DNA of 64,000 bases from Croceicoccus estronivorus (GCF_001625325.1 NZ_JRQQ01000002.1:248001-312000); one strand, 5' to 3'; counted from the stretch's first letter, positions 50,589-60,469 are shown. Translations and numbers: made by a program. The notes: generated by a model not told the origin, from the sequence alone.

Positions 50589-51213
50589 CGTACAATATCC
50601 ATTCTCCTTGCGGATGGACGCGGGCCCGAAACAATTCCGCCCGCCAGCATGGCAAACCCGGGGCCCGGTGATCCCAGCGAGAGACCTGTGACAGGTGGGA
50701 GCGGATGTCCCAGCGCATCCTAGCAGATGACAAGTCATGCCTTGCATCAAGCCGGACAAGGTAAAGCGGTACACCATGCTTTTCCGCCGTCAGCGTCAGG
50801 CGCCGCGAAGCGACAAAGCTCAATGCTCGTGGATTACCAACGATTTCCCCGATCACACAAATCAGATCGCGACAGCGCAACCCTTCTTCCAGAGCGAAAA
50901 GCGCATCTTCAGGAGTACTGGCCGAGACATGAATCATCCGGGCACGCAATTTTTCCGGTAATCCATGGCGATATGGCCGCCCACCAAGGCGCAAGGCCTT
51001 TTTGTCCTGTACCCATAGGATCGCGCGACGATCATTCGCGCCACACTCCACCCTGCATGCTCCATCCAACGCAAGGGCCAAGGCCGCAGCTGTCCCGCCC
51101 GCATCCCTGGCTGAAGCAAATATCTCACTATGGCAGACAGGATGCAGCCCCGGTTGCCACTGGACAATATCATCAGCCCCGGAGAGGCCTGAAGAGAATG
51201 CGGAGGAAGACAT
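50485..51213 (-). CDS. imuA: ImuA, RecA-like mutasome accessory protein
   Basis: The first gene of imuA-imuB-dnaE2. The 242-residue protein of the ImuA/SulA-like, RecA-related family has GAGGTAAALALAL-like sequence (DAGGTAAALALALDG) near residue 40, RRAILWVQDKKALRLGGRPY, and LSFVASRRLTLTAEKHGVPL. Together the three genes make up the SOS-induced mutagenesis cassette common in alphaproteobacteria. The start ATG is only three bases from a LexA box, so the mRNA leader must be extremely short unless the true start lies further inside. Confidence 0.92.
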   Translation of the reverse strand: MSSSAFSSGLSGADDIVQWQPGLHPVCHSEIFASARDAGGTAAALALALDGACRVECGANDRRAILWVQDKKALRLGGRPYRHGLPEKLRARMIHVSASTPEDALFALEEGLRCRDLICVIGEIVGNPRALSFVASRRLTLTAEKHGVPLYLVRLDARHDLSSARMRWDIRSHLSQVSRWDHRAPGLPCWRAELFRARVHPQGEWILYDGGNGLVARNPSAPFTPDHGHLADKAGNRSLAAL

Positions 51214-51216
51214 AAT

Positions 51217-51231
51217 GTTCCCATTATGTTC
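51217..51231 (-). promoter_or_regulatory. LexA operator (SOS box) of imuA-imuB-dnaE2
   Basis: GTTCCCATTATGTTC, a perfect match to the alphaproteobacterial LexA site GTTC-N7-GTTC, lies immediately upstream of imuA. The operon it precedes is a standard SOS target in this class, so the assignment is strong. Confidence 0.9.
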
Positions 51232-51264
51232 TCATAGTGAGAGATTGGCAACCCTCTCCACATG

Positions 51265-51290
51265 AAAAGGGCCGCCCAAACGGACGGCCC
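51265..51290 (-). terminator. Terminator of the amino-acid permease gene
   Basis: GGGCCGCCC (51269-51277) pairs with GGACGGCCC (51282-51290), with one mismatch. Read on the minus strand the stem is followed by T4. It separates the permease gene from the imuA promoter. Confidence 0.75.
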
Positions 51291-51326
51291 CTCCACTATG
51301 GCAAAGATGCACGATGGAACGCTCTG

Positions 51327-52904
51327 TCAGTCCCGTCCACGGTCGGCAATGCCTGGAATATCCGGTTCGATATCGGCGTAATCAGCCTCATGCACTTCGA
51401 CTTTTCCGAGGCCCACATGGCTGTGAGAACGCGCATAGCCGAAATAAACCAACATCCCGGCCAAACCCCATACCGGGAGCACGAGCATAGCTGGGAGCGG
51501 CAAGTTCACGAACAGGAAAACACATCCGACAATCGTAGCCGGCCCCACCAGCCACAATGCCGGAGCCCGGAATTTCCGGGGAAGATCCGGCATCCGACGG
51601 CGTAGAATCATGGCCGAAACAGCAACCATGGTAAAGGCATAGAGCGTGCCTGCATTGGAAATATCGGCCAATCGCCCGACTGGAAGAAACGCTGCGGCAA
51701 CCGCGACGACCACACCCGTAATCGCAGTGACGACATAGGGGGTCTTCCACTTGGGGTGCACCTGAGCAAGTTTCTCCGGCAACAGCCCGTCGCGCGCCAT
51801 CACGAAGAAAATACGCGTCTGCCCGAACAGCAATATCAGGATGACGGATGGCAAAGCCACGAATGCCGCAATGCCCAGCATATTGCCCACCGTACCGAAC
51901 CCGATGACCCGCAGCACATGAGCGAGAGCTTCATTCGAACAGACAAGATATTCGCTATATTCCGGCAACGCACACTGGCGCGCCAGTTCCTCCGACCCCG
52001 CCGGAAACGGAATACCATTCGGCCCCATAATGGGTTGGCCGCCGATCGAACCAATCGCACCCGCCGATACGAGAATGTAGAAGATGGTACAAAACACCAA
52101 GGAGCCGACCAGTCCGATCGGCACGTTACGCTGTGGATTCTTTGTTTCTTCCGCGGCAGTCGAAACCGCATCGAAACCAACATAAGCAAAAAACATTGTG
52201 GCCGCGGCTCCGACTGCCCCCACACCTGTGCCGAACCCGCCGAATACGCCAGCGGGAAGGAAGGGGTTGAAACGAACCAACTCGGCCTTGGGTAAAGTCA
52301 GCACGACAAAAGCAGTCAATGCTGTAACCTTTATTGCCACCAGCGCGGCATTGAACCAGGCGCTTTCCCGCGTACCGACCATCAGCAACCAGGTCACAAG
52401 CAACGCTATGAGCAAGGCTGGCAGATTTATAAGCCCGCCGGGGGCACCGCCAAGCGCCAATGGCCCGGCACTGAGCCAGGCAGGTAAGTGGATTCCAAGA
52501 AATTCATTGAGAATCGTCCCGCTGAAATACCCGGACCAACCGACCGAAACCGCGCTGGCGGCAACTGCATATTCCAGCACCAGCGACCAACCTACAGTCC
52601 ACGCCAGAAATTCGCCCATCGTCGCGTAAGTGTAAGTGTAGGCGGAACCAGCCACCGGCACTATCGCCGCAATCTCGGCATAACACAGTGCGGCGACGAT
52701 ACAGATCCCGCCAGCGATAGCGAATGCGAGCAGCAGCCCCGGCCCCGCCTTTTGCGCCCCGGCGGAAGTCAGGACAAAAATGCCAGTACCGATGACACAG
52801 CCGATCCCGAACAGCATAAGCTGGAAGGCCCCGAGTGAGCGATGGAGTGATTTCTTCTCGGCTGTCGCGATAATCGCATCCAACGGCTTCACCCGTCCGA
52901 ACAT
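51327..52904 (-). CDS. APC-superfamily amino-acid permease
   Basis: An inner-membrane amino-acid transporter. The 525-residue protein has about 12 or more hydrophobic segments. The helix 1 signature GIGCVIGTGIFVLTSAGAQK and AYTYTYATMGEFLAWTVGWS resemble the cationic amino-acid transporter (CAT/YfnA) branch. FFAYVGFDAVSTAAEETKNPQRNVPIG is the conserved helix 6-loop region. The C-terminal tail is soluble and acidic. The substrate cannot be fixed from sequence. It has its own terminator and stands alone. Confidence 0.93.
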   Translation of the reverse strand: MFGRVKPLDAIIATAEKKSLHRSLGAFQLMLFGIGCVIGTGIFVLTSAGAQKAGPGLLLAFAIAGGICIVAALCYAEIAAIVPVAGSAYTYTYATMGEFLAWTVGWSLVLEYAVAASAVSVGWSGYFSGTILNEFLGIHLPAWLSAGPLALGGAPGGLINLPALLIALLVTWLLMVGTRESAWFNAALVAIKVTALTAFVVLTLPKAELVRFNPFLPAGVFGGFGTGVGAVGAAATMFFAYVGFDAVSTAAEETKNPQRNVPIGLVGSLVFCTIFYILVSAGAIGSIGGQPIMGPNGIPFPAGSEELARQCALPEYSEYLVCSNEALAHVLRVIGFGTVGNMLGIAAFVALPSVILILLFGQTRIFFVMARDGLLPEKLAQVHPKWKTPYVVTAITGVVVAVAAAFLPVGRLADISNAGTLYAFTMVAVSAMILRRRMPDLPRKFRAPALWLVGPATIVGCVFLFVNLPLPAMLVLPVWGLAGMLVYFGYARSHSHVGLGKVEVHEADYADIEPDIPGIADRGRD

Positions 52905-53020
52905 GCACTTCCCCCTAGTGATGACGTGAAATTCGTAGAGGAAGCTAACGCGGGATCACGGATTGGCAAGGGTGATTACCAGCCCTTCCCCAGCCAAGAT
53001 ACAGCGTCTAAAAGGCCTCC

Positions 53021-53890
53021 ATGTCTACCACCTTCCAGATCGACACGGCCACGAGCCGCGCCAACCCCACCCCTGCCCCGCTCCGCAGGCTGACCGTACC
53101 GACCATACGCGCGCGGAAACGGGATGGGGTAACTGCTGAACCGGTTGTCATGCTGACGGCCTATACTGCCCGCCAGGCGCAATTGCTGGATGCACATTGC
53201 GACGTATTGCTTGTCGGGGACTCCCTGGGTCAGGTCATTTATGGCTTGCCTTCCACCATCCCAGTCACACTGGCAATGATGGCCAACCATGCAGCCGCTG
53301 TCGTACGCGGCAGTTATCATGCCGTAGTCACCGTCGACATGCCCTTCGGCAGTTACGAACAATCCCCGCAGCAAGCATTTGAAAATGCCACTTATCTGCT
53401 CAAGTCGAGTGGGGCAGCAGCCGTGAAGCTGGAAGGTGGGACCGCCATGGCAGAGACAGTGTCGTTCCTCACTCAGCGCGGCATTCCCGTAATGGGCCAC
53501 GTTGGCCTCACTCCGCAGGCGGTGAACGTTCTGGGCGGCTATATGGCGCGCGGGCGCAGTGATGCCGAGGCACAAAAAATCGTCGGAGATGCAAAGGCAC
53601 TGGATGAAGCCGGGGCGTTCGCCATTGTCGTCGAAGGGGTCGTCGAACCGATCGCCATAGAAACCACCCAAGCCGTTTCATGCCTGACCATCGGCATTGG
53701 CGGTTCGGCTCAATGCGATGGGCAGGTTCTCGTTACCGAAGATATGCTCGGTATGTTCGAACGGGTCCCCCGTTTCGTGAAGCGTTACGATAACATAGCC
53801 GAAGTCATCGAAGGCGCTGTATCCCGCTATGCCGAGGATGTGCGCAACCGGACATTCCCCGGCCCCGAACAGACATATCAGCCCAAGTAA
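53021..53890 (+). CDS. panB: 3-methyl-2-oxobutanoate hydroxymethyltransferase
   Basis: The first step of pantothenate synthesis, adding a one-carbon unit from methylene-THF to ketoisovalerate, the valine intermediate made by the ilv enzymes. The 289-residue protein has VVMLTAYTARQAQLLDAHCD, LVGDSLGQVIYGLPSTIPVT with the metal-binding Asp, DMPFGSYEQSPQQAFENATY and MGHVGLTPQAVNVLGGY. An SD (AAGG) lies six bases before the ATG. panC is not adjacent; coaD in this window acts further down the same CoA pathway. Confidence 0.97.
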   Translation: MSTTFQIDTATSRANPTPAPLRRLTVPTIRARKRDGVTAEPVVMLTAYTARQAQLLDAHCDVLLVGDSLGQVIYGLPSTIPVTLAMMANHAAAVVRGSYHAVVTVDMPFGSYEQSPQQAFENATYLLKSSGAAAVKLEGGTAMAETVSFLTQRGIPVMGHVGLTPQAVNVLGGYMARGRSDAEAQKIVGDAKALDEAGAFAIVVEGVVEPIAIETTQAVSCLTIGIGGSAQCDGQVLVTEDMLGMFERVPRFVKRYDNIAEVIEGAVSRYAEDVRNRTFPGPEQTYQPK

Positions 53891-53932
53891 TCCCAACCAT
53901 CGGCGGATAGCCGGAATCGGAAGGCAACCCAC

Positions 53933-54982
53933 GTGCTTCGCTTCTATCGCGGATCGATTATCTTTACCGTTGTCTGCCTTGCGCTTGCCGCATGGTATGG
54001 CTGGGCTTCTACAGGTAGTATCGAAGCCACTGCACAAATCCTCTGGATCGTCGCCGTTCTGTCGATCCTCGAAATCTCGCTCAGCTTCGATAACGCTGTG
54101 GTGAATGCCACCGTTCTGGAGGAAATGGACGAGATCTGGCAACGCCGCTTCCTAACCTGGGGCATTGCCTTTGCCGTATTTGGCATGCGGGTAGTTTTCC
54201 CGCTCGCCATCGTTGCAATCGCCGCTGGTATCGGCCCGCTGGATGCCTTGCACCTGTCTCTCAACCAGCCTGACGAATACGAACGTATCGTATCTTCGGC
54301 TCATGTGGGCATTGCCGGATTCGGTGGGGCATTTCTGGCCATGGTCGGGCTTGGTTTCTTCTTCGACGCTGACAAGGAAGTGCATTGGATCGCCGTTATA
54401 GAAGAGCGATTGTCCCGCATTTCCGCAGTGAAATCAGTCGAAATCGGCCTTCTCCTGTTGATCATGTGGGGCATTTCAACCTTGCTTGATCCCACCGAAG
54501 CCCTGACGTTCCTCATCGCAGGAATCCTCGGAATTGCCACTTTCATTGGGGTCGAAGCAATCAACACCTGGCTCGAATTACGAGATGAGCAACGTAAGCT
54601 GGCCGGAGCAGTCGTGCGTTCCGGACTGGGTGGGTTTCTCTATCTCAACGTCCTTGACGCATCCTTCAGCTTCGACGGTGTCATCGGAGCCTTTGCGCTT
54701 TCGAACAACATGATCGTAATTGCGCTGGGCCTTTCTATTGGCGCCTTCTTCGTACGATCAATGACGCTAATGCTGGTGAAGAAGGGCACTCTCGCCGAAT
54801 ATAAATTCCTGGAACACGGTGCCTTCTGGGCCATCATTGCTCTCGGCGGCATCATGCTGTTTTCGGCCAGATTTCACATTCCCGAAACAGTTACTGGTCT
54901 GATCGGTGCGACGCTCATCGGGATATCCTTGTGGTGGTCGATCCGAACCAATCGCAAGCTCAATCCATCCATCGCAAACTAA
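53933..54982 (+). CDS. DUF475 (TerC-like) integral membrane protein
   Basis: A 349-residue membrane protein with about eight to nine hydrophobic segments. It starts at a GTG preceded by GGAAGG with eight-base spacing. The motif ILEISLSFDNAVVNATVLEEM (about 45-65) and its repeat LDASFSFDGVIGAFALSNNM (about 240-260) place acidic residues inside membrane helices, the duplicated signature shared by TerC and DUF475 proteins. These are thought to move divalent metals such as manganese; the ion here is unknown. It lies 42 bases after panB. Confidence 0.88.
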   Translation: MLRFYRGSIIFTVVCLALAAWYGWASTGSIEATAQILWIVAVLSILEISLSFDNAVVNATVLEEMDEIWQRRFLTWGIAFAVFGMRVVFPLAIVAIAAGIGPLDALHLSLNQPDEYERIVSSAHVGIAGFGGAFLAMVGLGFFFDADKEVHWIAVIEERLSRISAVKSVEIGLLLLIMWGISTLLDPTEALTFLIAGILGIATFIGVEAINTWLELRDEQRKLAGAVVRSGLGGFLYLNVLDASFSFDGVIGAFALSNNMIVIALGLSIGAFFVRSMTLMLVKKGTLAEYKFLEHGAFWAIIALGGIMLFSARFHIPETVTGLIGATLIGISLWWSIRTNRKLNPSIAN

Positions 54983-55139
54983 TATGAGATCAAGGATTGG
55001 CGCCAAAAATAGGAGCCACCAATTCAACCATGTTGCCGGATCGCAACAGTATTGCTGCCTCAATCAAATGCAGTGCAAAATGGTTGTCAAACGCAACAGA
55101 TGAATGCATAGGAATGCTTCCAGTTTGGGAGAGGAAGGG

Positions 55140-55173
55140 AAAGAGCGGCACGCAGAGGCCGCTCTTTCTTTTT
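55140..55173. terminator. Rho-independent terminator between convergent genes
   Basis: AAAGAGCGGC (55140-55149) pairs with GCCGCTCTTT (55158-55167), then CTTTTT on the plus strand. The 150 bases between it and the DUF475 gene show no supported gene. Confidence 0.88.
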
Positions 55174-55190
55174 GGGTACAGTAAAAAGAA

Positions 55191-56981
55191 CTACCCGGCG
55201 CGTTTGATCCGCTGAACTTTTTTCCTCAATGCCCGCACCGCGGCATCATCTTCTCCCCTTAATTCCGACAGTACCCTTGCGAGTATCAGGGTAATCTCCG
55301 CATTGCCGGGCTGCAGCCGATAGGCTGCGACAGCGTCTTCCCTCGCACCGGAGATGTCTCCGTTTAGCAGCTTGATCTCCGCTCTTTGCGCTACCACGGC
55401 AGCATCCCGTTCCACTCCTGGCTGTCGGAGAGCCACGTCAAGCCATTGCTCCGCCCTTTGCCAATCTCCCATTTCAGTAGCGAAGCCGGCAGCCCAGCCA
55501 GCCGCCCGTCCATCCATCGGATGTTCGTCCGCATATGCCGCCACAAGTTCACCGGCATGTGACAATTGCCCAGCCCCCGAATGGGCAGCAATCATACGCG
55601 GCAACAACACAGGCGACAGTCGAATACGGGCAGACAAGCGGTAATGCTCAAGTGCTTTCGCATAGGCTCCGCTAGCGATCCCGGCATCGCCCGCCAGCAT
55701 TTGCGCGTCAGCAGAACCAGAAAACTTATTCAGCGCCTGATCGACCACGGCAACTGCTTGCTGAGCTTCATCCGTGGCAATCAATTGACGGACCAGCGGG
55801 ATAATGTTGTCCGCTCGATATGGATCGCTCTGCCAACGCGGTTCAAGTACTGAGACGGGAATGGGCCCCGGCCTCGATAGGGCATATGGCGCAGGAAGCG
55901 GCGCTGCCGCACGATCCAGAAAGACGGCCGCTGTTCTCCTGTTCTCCAAGGCCTCATACGCTCTGCCGACCAAAGTCAAAAGGTAAGGGGATGCCCCTTT
56001 CTGTCTGGCTTGTTCACCGAACCTCTCCACCAGTTCCCGCATTTCGCCGGCCTCATACAAGGTTCTCGCTATCAGCAATGCCACTTGCCGATTGTCTGGC
56101 TGGCGCTGCCCCAGACGTTCAAAAAGATCGCGTGCCATGGCGAGATTGCCAGATTTGAATTCGAGAATGCCGCTCAACATCATAGCCGCCGGCATGTCAC
56201 GAAATGCGTCGCCAGTTCGCCACATCAACCGTCGTGCCAGAGCATAGTCACCGGCTCTCGCGGCAAGCGCTGCCTGAAGATAAAATGCCCGAGGATTCCG
56301 GGGTGACAATTCGATCATCCGACGAGTGACCGCGAGCATTTCCTTTGCCCGGCCGACTTCACCAAGAGTCGCCGCATATTCTCCCAGGATATCGAGATCG
56401 TCCGGAGCTATTTTCCGTGCACGTTCGAACCAGCCAAGCGCTCCGACAGGCCCAATTGAATCGCGCACGATCTGCCCATAGAACTTAAGGGCCGCGATAT
56501 TGTTGCCATCCAGCTTTATCGCCTTTTCTATCGCTGCAATCGCCTGAAGCTGTTCGCCTCCGCGATAACGCAATTGTGCGACATCCACCCAAAGCTGGGC
56601 ATCGTTGGGTGTCAGTTCCAGTGCCTTGTCGAAAGCACGCCCCGCTTCCGACAAATTATCCTCGGCCATCTCCAGCCGGCCCAGCATACGGTAACCATAG
56701 GCTTGCTGATCGGGCACGAATTGCTCCGGGCCGAGCCATCGCCGCGCTTCAACCAGGTCTCCCTGCAACAGTTCGGCTTCCCCCATATTCGCCGCAACTG
56801 CCGGGCGCGAAGCCCCCTGCCTGAGCGCGTCGCGCAAAGCTACCTCTGCCGCGATTCCATCCTGCCTGAGCAAAGCTGCCCGCCCAGCGGCAAGCTGAGA
56901 GGCTGCACCGCTTTCGGCGAAGCCAACAATGGCCGGAAAAAAACAAAGCATCACGGCGCTGGCCGCGATGCCTCGTTTCAT
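55191..56981 (-). CDS. TPR-repeat secreted protein of the XrtA/PrsK-PrsR block
   Basis: A 596-residue protein from the ATG at 56981. A signal peptide (MKRGIAASAVMLCFFPAIVG, cleavage about residue 22-24) is followed by tandem tetratricopeptide-like helix pairs over most of the length, such as LSEAGRAFDKALELTPNDAQ and ALGWFERARKIAPDDLDILG. No lipobox is evident, unlike the longer PrsT lipoproteins of PEP-CTERM systems, so I call it PrsT-like by position only. An ATG at 57008 would overlap prsR. It is probably periplasmic and may support polysaccharide export or assembly. Confidence 0.8.
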   Translation of the reverse strand: MKRGIAASAVMLCFFPAIVGFAESGAASQLAAGRAALLRQDGIAAEVALRDALRQGASRPAVAANMGEAELLQGDLVEARRWLGPEQFVPDQQAYGYRMLGRLEMAEDNLSEAGRAFDKALELTPNDAQLWVDVAQLRYRGGEQLQAIAAIEKAIKLDGNNIAALKFYGQIVRDSIGPVGALGWFERARKIAPDDLDILGEYAATLGEVGRAKEMLAVTRRMIELSPRNPRAFYLQAALAARAGDYALARRLMWRTGDAFRDMPAAMMLSGILEFKSGNLAMARDLFERLGQRQPDNRQVALLIARTLYEAGEMRELVERFGEQARQKGASPYLLTLVGRAYEALENRRTAAVFLDRAAAPLPAPYALSRPGPIPVSVLEPRWQSDPYRADNIIPLVRQLIATDEAQQAVAVVDQALNKFSGSADAQMLAGDAGIASGAYAKALEHYRLSARIRLSPVLLPRMIAAHSGAGQLSHAGELVAAYADEHPMDGRAAGWAAGFATEMGDWQRAEQWLDVALRQPGVERDAAVVAQRAEIKLLNGDISGAREDAVAAYRLQPGNAEITLILARVLSELRGEDDAAVRALRKKVQRIKRAG

Positions 56982-56991
56982 GTGCCTGCGA

Positions 56992-58356
56992 TCAGGCGTG
57001 AAGATCATATTGCTTGAGGAGGTCGTAAAGTGTCGGACGACTGATCCCCAACATCTTCGCTGTATTGGAAATATTGCCCTCGCTCCGAGCCAGGGCATGG
57101 CGGATCACCTTGCGGTCCGCCTGCTCGCGCGCGCTCTTCAAATTGAGAGGCAGACTGTTTTCGTCCAACTCGTTCCCGAGATCGAGGTCCTCTGCGCTTA
57201 TGAGCTTCCCGTCGGCCATGATAACCGCTCGCTTGATGCGATTTTCCAGTTCACGGACATTCCCAGGCCAAGACCACGCATCGATTGCAGCCAAAGCATC
57301 CGCAGCCAGTCCTTTCACTTGCGGATTCATTTCGGCTGCAAATCGCTTGAGAAACGCCTTGGCCAATAGCACTGCATCGCCTGGTCGTTCAGCCAGCGAG
57401 GGTATCTTCACCACGATCTCGGCCAAACGATAAAACAGGTCCTCACGAAACCTGCCTTCGGCGATCATCGTTTCCAGATTCTGGTGAGTGGCGCAAACAA
57501 TTCGCGTGTCCACCTCGATCGACTTGCGTCCGCCTATTCGCTCAATCGTACGCTCCTGCAAGAAGCGGAGCAATTTCACCTGAAGCGGCAATGGAATATC
57601 GCCCACTTCATCAAGAAACAGCGTGCCGCCCTGGGCTTGCTCGATTTTACCCTCAGTGGTTTTGACCGCACCTGTAAAGGCCCCTTTCTCATGCCCGAAC
57701 AATTCGCTTTCGAGCAGATTTTCAGGGATCGCGGCGCAGTTGATCGCGACAAAGGTCTTGTCCCGCCGGCCACTGGCCTCATGCAGGCCTTTTGCAAGCA
57801 GTTCCTTGCCGGTCCCGCTTGCGCCGAGCAACATCACGGAAACATTCGTGTTCGCCACACGCTCAATCGTGCGGGCAACGCGGACCATTTCAGGCGCAGC
57901 GGTAATCAATCCCCCCAGGACTGTATTGTTATCGCCCGCACGCGCCACGAGCCTGCGATTTTCCTCTTCAATCTGATGGAGGCTGAATGCTCTCCTCACG
58001 ATCAAGCCCAGTTGCTCGATATCGACAGGCTTCTGATAGAAATCATATGCCCCGCGGTCGATCGCAGTCAGGGCACTTTCCCGCGCGCCATGCCCACTCG
58101 CAACAATCACTTTCGTATCGGGTTTGAGCCCCATGATTTCTTCCAGCACGGCAAAACCCTCACTGGTGCCATCAGGATCAGGCGGCAGCCCCAGATCCAA
58201 TGTCACCACAGCAGGGGCTTCTGCACGCAAAGATGCAAGAGCCGAAGCACGATCACCCGCAATAACCACATCGAAATCATCATAGGCCCATTTAAGCTGA
58301 GCCTGTAGACCTTCGTCATCTTCGACGATCAGCAATTTGGGTTTATCGTCGGCCAT
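56992..58356 (-). CDS. prsR: PEP-CTERM-box sigma-54 response regulator PrsR
   Basis: A 454-residue NtrC-type activator. The receiver domain (1-120) has Asp54 as phosphorylation site. The AAA+ domain has Walker A GASGTGKE (178-185) and the sigma-54 contact loop GAFTGA (225-230), followed by GGTLFLDEVGDIPLPLQVKL. The C-terminal Fis-type helix-turn-helix is NISNTAKMLGISRPTLYDLL. In PEP-CTERM/XrtA organisms PrsR activates exosortase-linked genes with RpoN. Its start is one base after the prsK stop. Candidate -24/-12 sites were not confirmed in this window. Confidence 0.93.
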   Translation of the reverse strand: MADDKPKLLIVEDDEGLQAQLKWAYDDFDVVIAGDRASALASLRAEAPAVVTLDLGLPPDPDGTSEGFAVLEEIMGLKPDTKVIVASGHGARESALTAIDRGAYDFYQKPVDIEQLGLIVRRAFSLHQIEEENRRLVARAGDNNTVLGGLITAAPEMVRVARTIERVANTNVSVMLLGASGTGKELLAKGLHEASGRRDKTFVAINCAAIPENLLESELFGHEKGAFTGAVKTTEGKIEQAQGGTLFLDEVGDIPLPLQVKLLRFLQERTIERIGGRKSIEVDTRIVCATHQNLETMIAEGRFREDLFYRLAEIVVKIPSLAERPGDAVLLAKAFLKRFAAEMNPQVKGLAADALAAIDAWSWPGNVRELENRIKRAVIMADGKLISAEDLDLGNELDENSLPLNLKSAREQADRKVIRHALARSEGNISNTAKMLGISRPTLYDLLKQYDLHA

Positions 58357-58357
58357 T

Positions 58358-60469
58358 TCATGCCACCTCGGCTTTATTGGAATCTATTTTCCCGATCAGA
58401 TCAGCGACACCTGCTCGCGGAAGGCGAAGAAAGAAACGCGTCCCGAGCCCTTCGCGAGACTCGACATCCAGCCTGCCTCTCATGGCAGTTATCAGTTCCC
58501 GTGCCTCGAACGCACCGATACCGAACCCACCCGGCTTTGAAGAAACGAATGGCTTGAACAGACGCGAACGGACAAATTCAGGGCTCATACCCGTCCCCGT
58601 ATCGACAATTTCGACTAGCCCATGCACTCCATCCGGTCGAACACGTATGAACACTGGCGCATCTGCATCACTGGCATCGATCGCGTTCTGAAGCAGATGG
58701 ACCAACGCCTGTTCCAAGCCCTCACGTTGGGCCTCAACTACGCAGTGTTCCTGTTCGACCACCACAACCGGATGCCCCGTCCCATAGCGCGCCGTCACTT
58801 GCTCCACACATTCGTCGAGAGCGACCGGTTCCAACTTGTCCCCACCGTGTGCGCCATATCGCCCGAGACGGGCCAAAAGACCGTTCAACTTGTCTGCACT
58901 ATTACGCAGGGTAATCAGCATATCAGCGCGGAACTCCGGCTTTTCGACATGCTTTTCCGCATTGCGCGCCAAGAGAGAGAGCTGGCTGGCCAGGTTTTTG
59001 ATGTCATGCATCACAAATGCGATGCGGCGATTGAACTCATCGAACCGGTTCGCCTCACTGAGCGCTTCCTGCCCTGCCTGTTCGGCAATGTAGCTAGCCA
59101 GTTGTTGCCCGACGACCCTGAGGAGATCGAAGTCTTCCCAGTCCAGCTTGCGCACCACTGTCGGGCGGGAAAGCACGACAAGCCCGGTCAGCCGTTCATA
59201 GTGTTGCAACGGCACGATCGCCCAGGCATTTTCATCGGATAAGAGCCAATCGGGGACGGCTTCTGCTTCTCCATGCTGATTGGCACCCGCCCGGACATCG
59301 TCAATATCGCAAATGAATGTGCCGCCGGCGAAAAAGCGCGCGGCTTCGGGGTCTATCGCGACGGCGGGCACTTCGATACTCAGCCATTTCCACCGCGCCG
59401 AAAGAACCATCCCGCCATTTTCACCTGGCAAGAGTAACAAGCCGGATGGGCTATCCGTGATATCGGCAAGGGCCTGGACCACACGCTCCTGCAATGGGGG
59501 CGCATCAGGGCCGGCACGACCGATCGTATGCGTCAATCGCAGCCACTCGGCACGGTAGTCATAGCGGTGCTGAAATAAGTGTTTGATCGCGGTCACTTTC
59601 AACCACCGACGCAAACGCTGGGAAGGCAGCCACAACAGCGCCACCACACTGGCCGTAAACAGGAATGCTACCTGCGTCAGCTGTGCAAGATTGCCGCCGA
59701 TCAACGTCAGTGACCGTGCAATGATCACCATCATCAGCAGGTAGAGCCCGATCACAACAAGCGACAGGGTCTGAAACGTCACCGCTCGCGAAGGCATGAA
59801 GCGCAAGTCCCGCCCTGCCCTGCTCACGCCCAGTGCCAGCGGAACAGCCGCCGCAGCCACTACAATTCCGCGCAGGGCCGCCAGTTCGATGGCCACCCCA
59901 TTACTCAAATAGGCAACCGTGTAATAATTGAGATCGACGACCCACAGTGCCGCCAATGCGGCGGCTGGCCAGCGCATACCCGGGCGATTGGCTGAGGATG
60001 CCCCGGCGTAGAGGTTATGCACAAGCAACAGCGCCCCGACCGTAACCAGCAAATGCATGATCACGGCGACTTGGAAGATTACCTCCTGTGCCCCAGGAAT
60101 CTGGGCCACTCGCAGCTGTGCGAGCAGAAGTGCCGGTTGCAGGCCTTCCAGAAAAGCCAGGATAAACAAGACGGGACGAATTGGCTGAATTGCGGAGTCG
60201 CGCCCGTCGCTTGCGAACAGCCGGTAGAGCAGGAACATCCACCCCAGGTTTCGCGCGCTCTCGGCGATCAGTGCCCAGAAGGACAGCGGCGAGGATGCCG
60301 CCGCGACCAACGCCCAGGCAGCGGTTAAACCGAGCGCCGTACGGGCCCCCTTACGCTCCGAACTAAGGCGCTTCCCGCGACCTACCCATACCGCCAGAAT
60401 TGCGCAAATCACTGCTCCGCCGAAATGGCTCCAGTATCCGATCGCACCCCAGAAATGGTCTCCCCCCAT
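58358..60469 (-). CDS. prsK: PEP-CTERM/XrtA-system histidine kinase PrsK
   Basis: A 703-residue membrane histidine kinase. The N-terminal third has about eight to nine hydrophobic segments (1-290), followed by a GAF-like region (about 310-465). The dimerisation box FVMHDIKNLASQLSLLARN holds the phospho-acceptor His. The ATPase domain contains LVHLLQNAIDASDADAP, VDTGTGMSPEFVRSRLFKPF and SSKPGGFGIGAFEA. It is coupled to the glycosyltransferase gene upstream (TGATG) and to prsR downstream. Confidence 0.93.
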   Translation of the reverse strand: MGGDHFWGAIGYWSHFGGAVICAILAVWVGRGKRLSSERKGARTALGLTAAWALVAAASSPLSFWALIAESARNLGWMFLLYRLFASDGRDSAIQPIRPVLFILAFLEGLQPALLLAQLRVAQIPGAQEVIFQVAVIMHLLVTVGALLLVHNLYAGASSANRPGMRWPAAALAALWVVDLNYYTVAYLSNGVAIELAALRGIVVAAAAVPLALGVSRAGRDLRFMPSRAVTFQTLSLVVIGLYLLMMVIIARSLTLIGGNLAQLTQVAFLFTASVVALLWLPSQRLRRWLKVTAIKHLFQHRYDYRAEWLRLTHTIGRAGPDAPPLQERVVQALADITDSPSGLLLLPGENGGMVLSARWKWLSIEVPAVAIDPEAARFFAGGTFICDIDDVRAGANQHGEAEAVPDWLLSDENAWAIVPLQHYERLTGLVVLSRPTVVRKLDWEDFDLLRVVGQQLASYIAEQAGQEALSEANRFDEFNRRIAFVMHDIKNLASQLSLLARNAEKHVEKPEFRADMLITLRNSADKLNGLLARLGRYGAHGGDKLEPVALDECVEQVTARYGTGHPVVVVEQEHCVVEAQREGLEQALVHLLQNAIDASDADAPVFIRVRPDGVHGLVEIVDTGTGMSPEFVRSRLFKPFVSSKPGGFGIGAFEARELITAMRGRLDVESREGLGTRFFLRLPRAGVADLIGKIDSNKAEVA

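Noticed and set aside
57484-58308. A 274-codon plus-strand frame opposite prsR
   Set aside because: Antisense to the sigma-54 activator; no recognisable domain and no ribosome-binding site.
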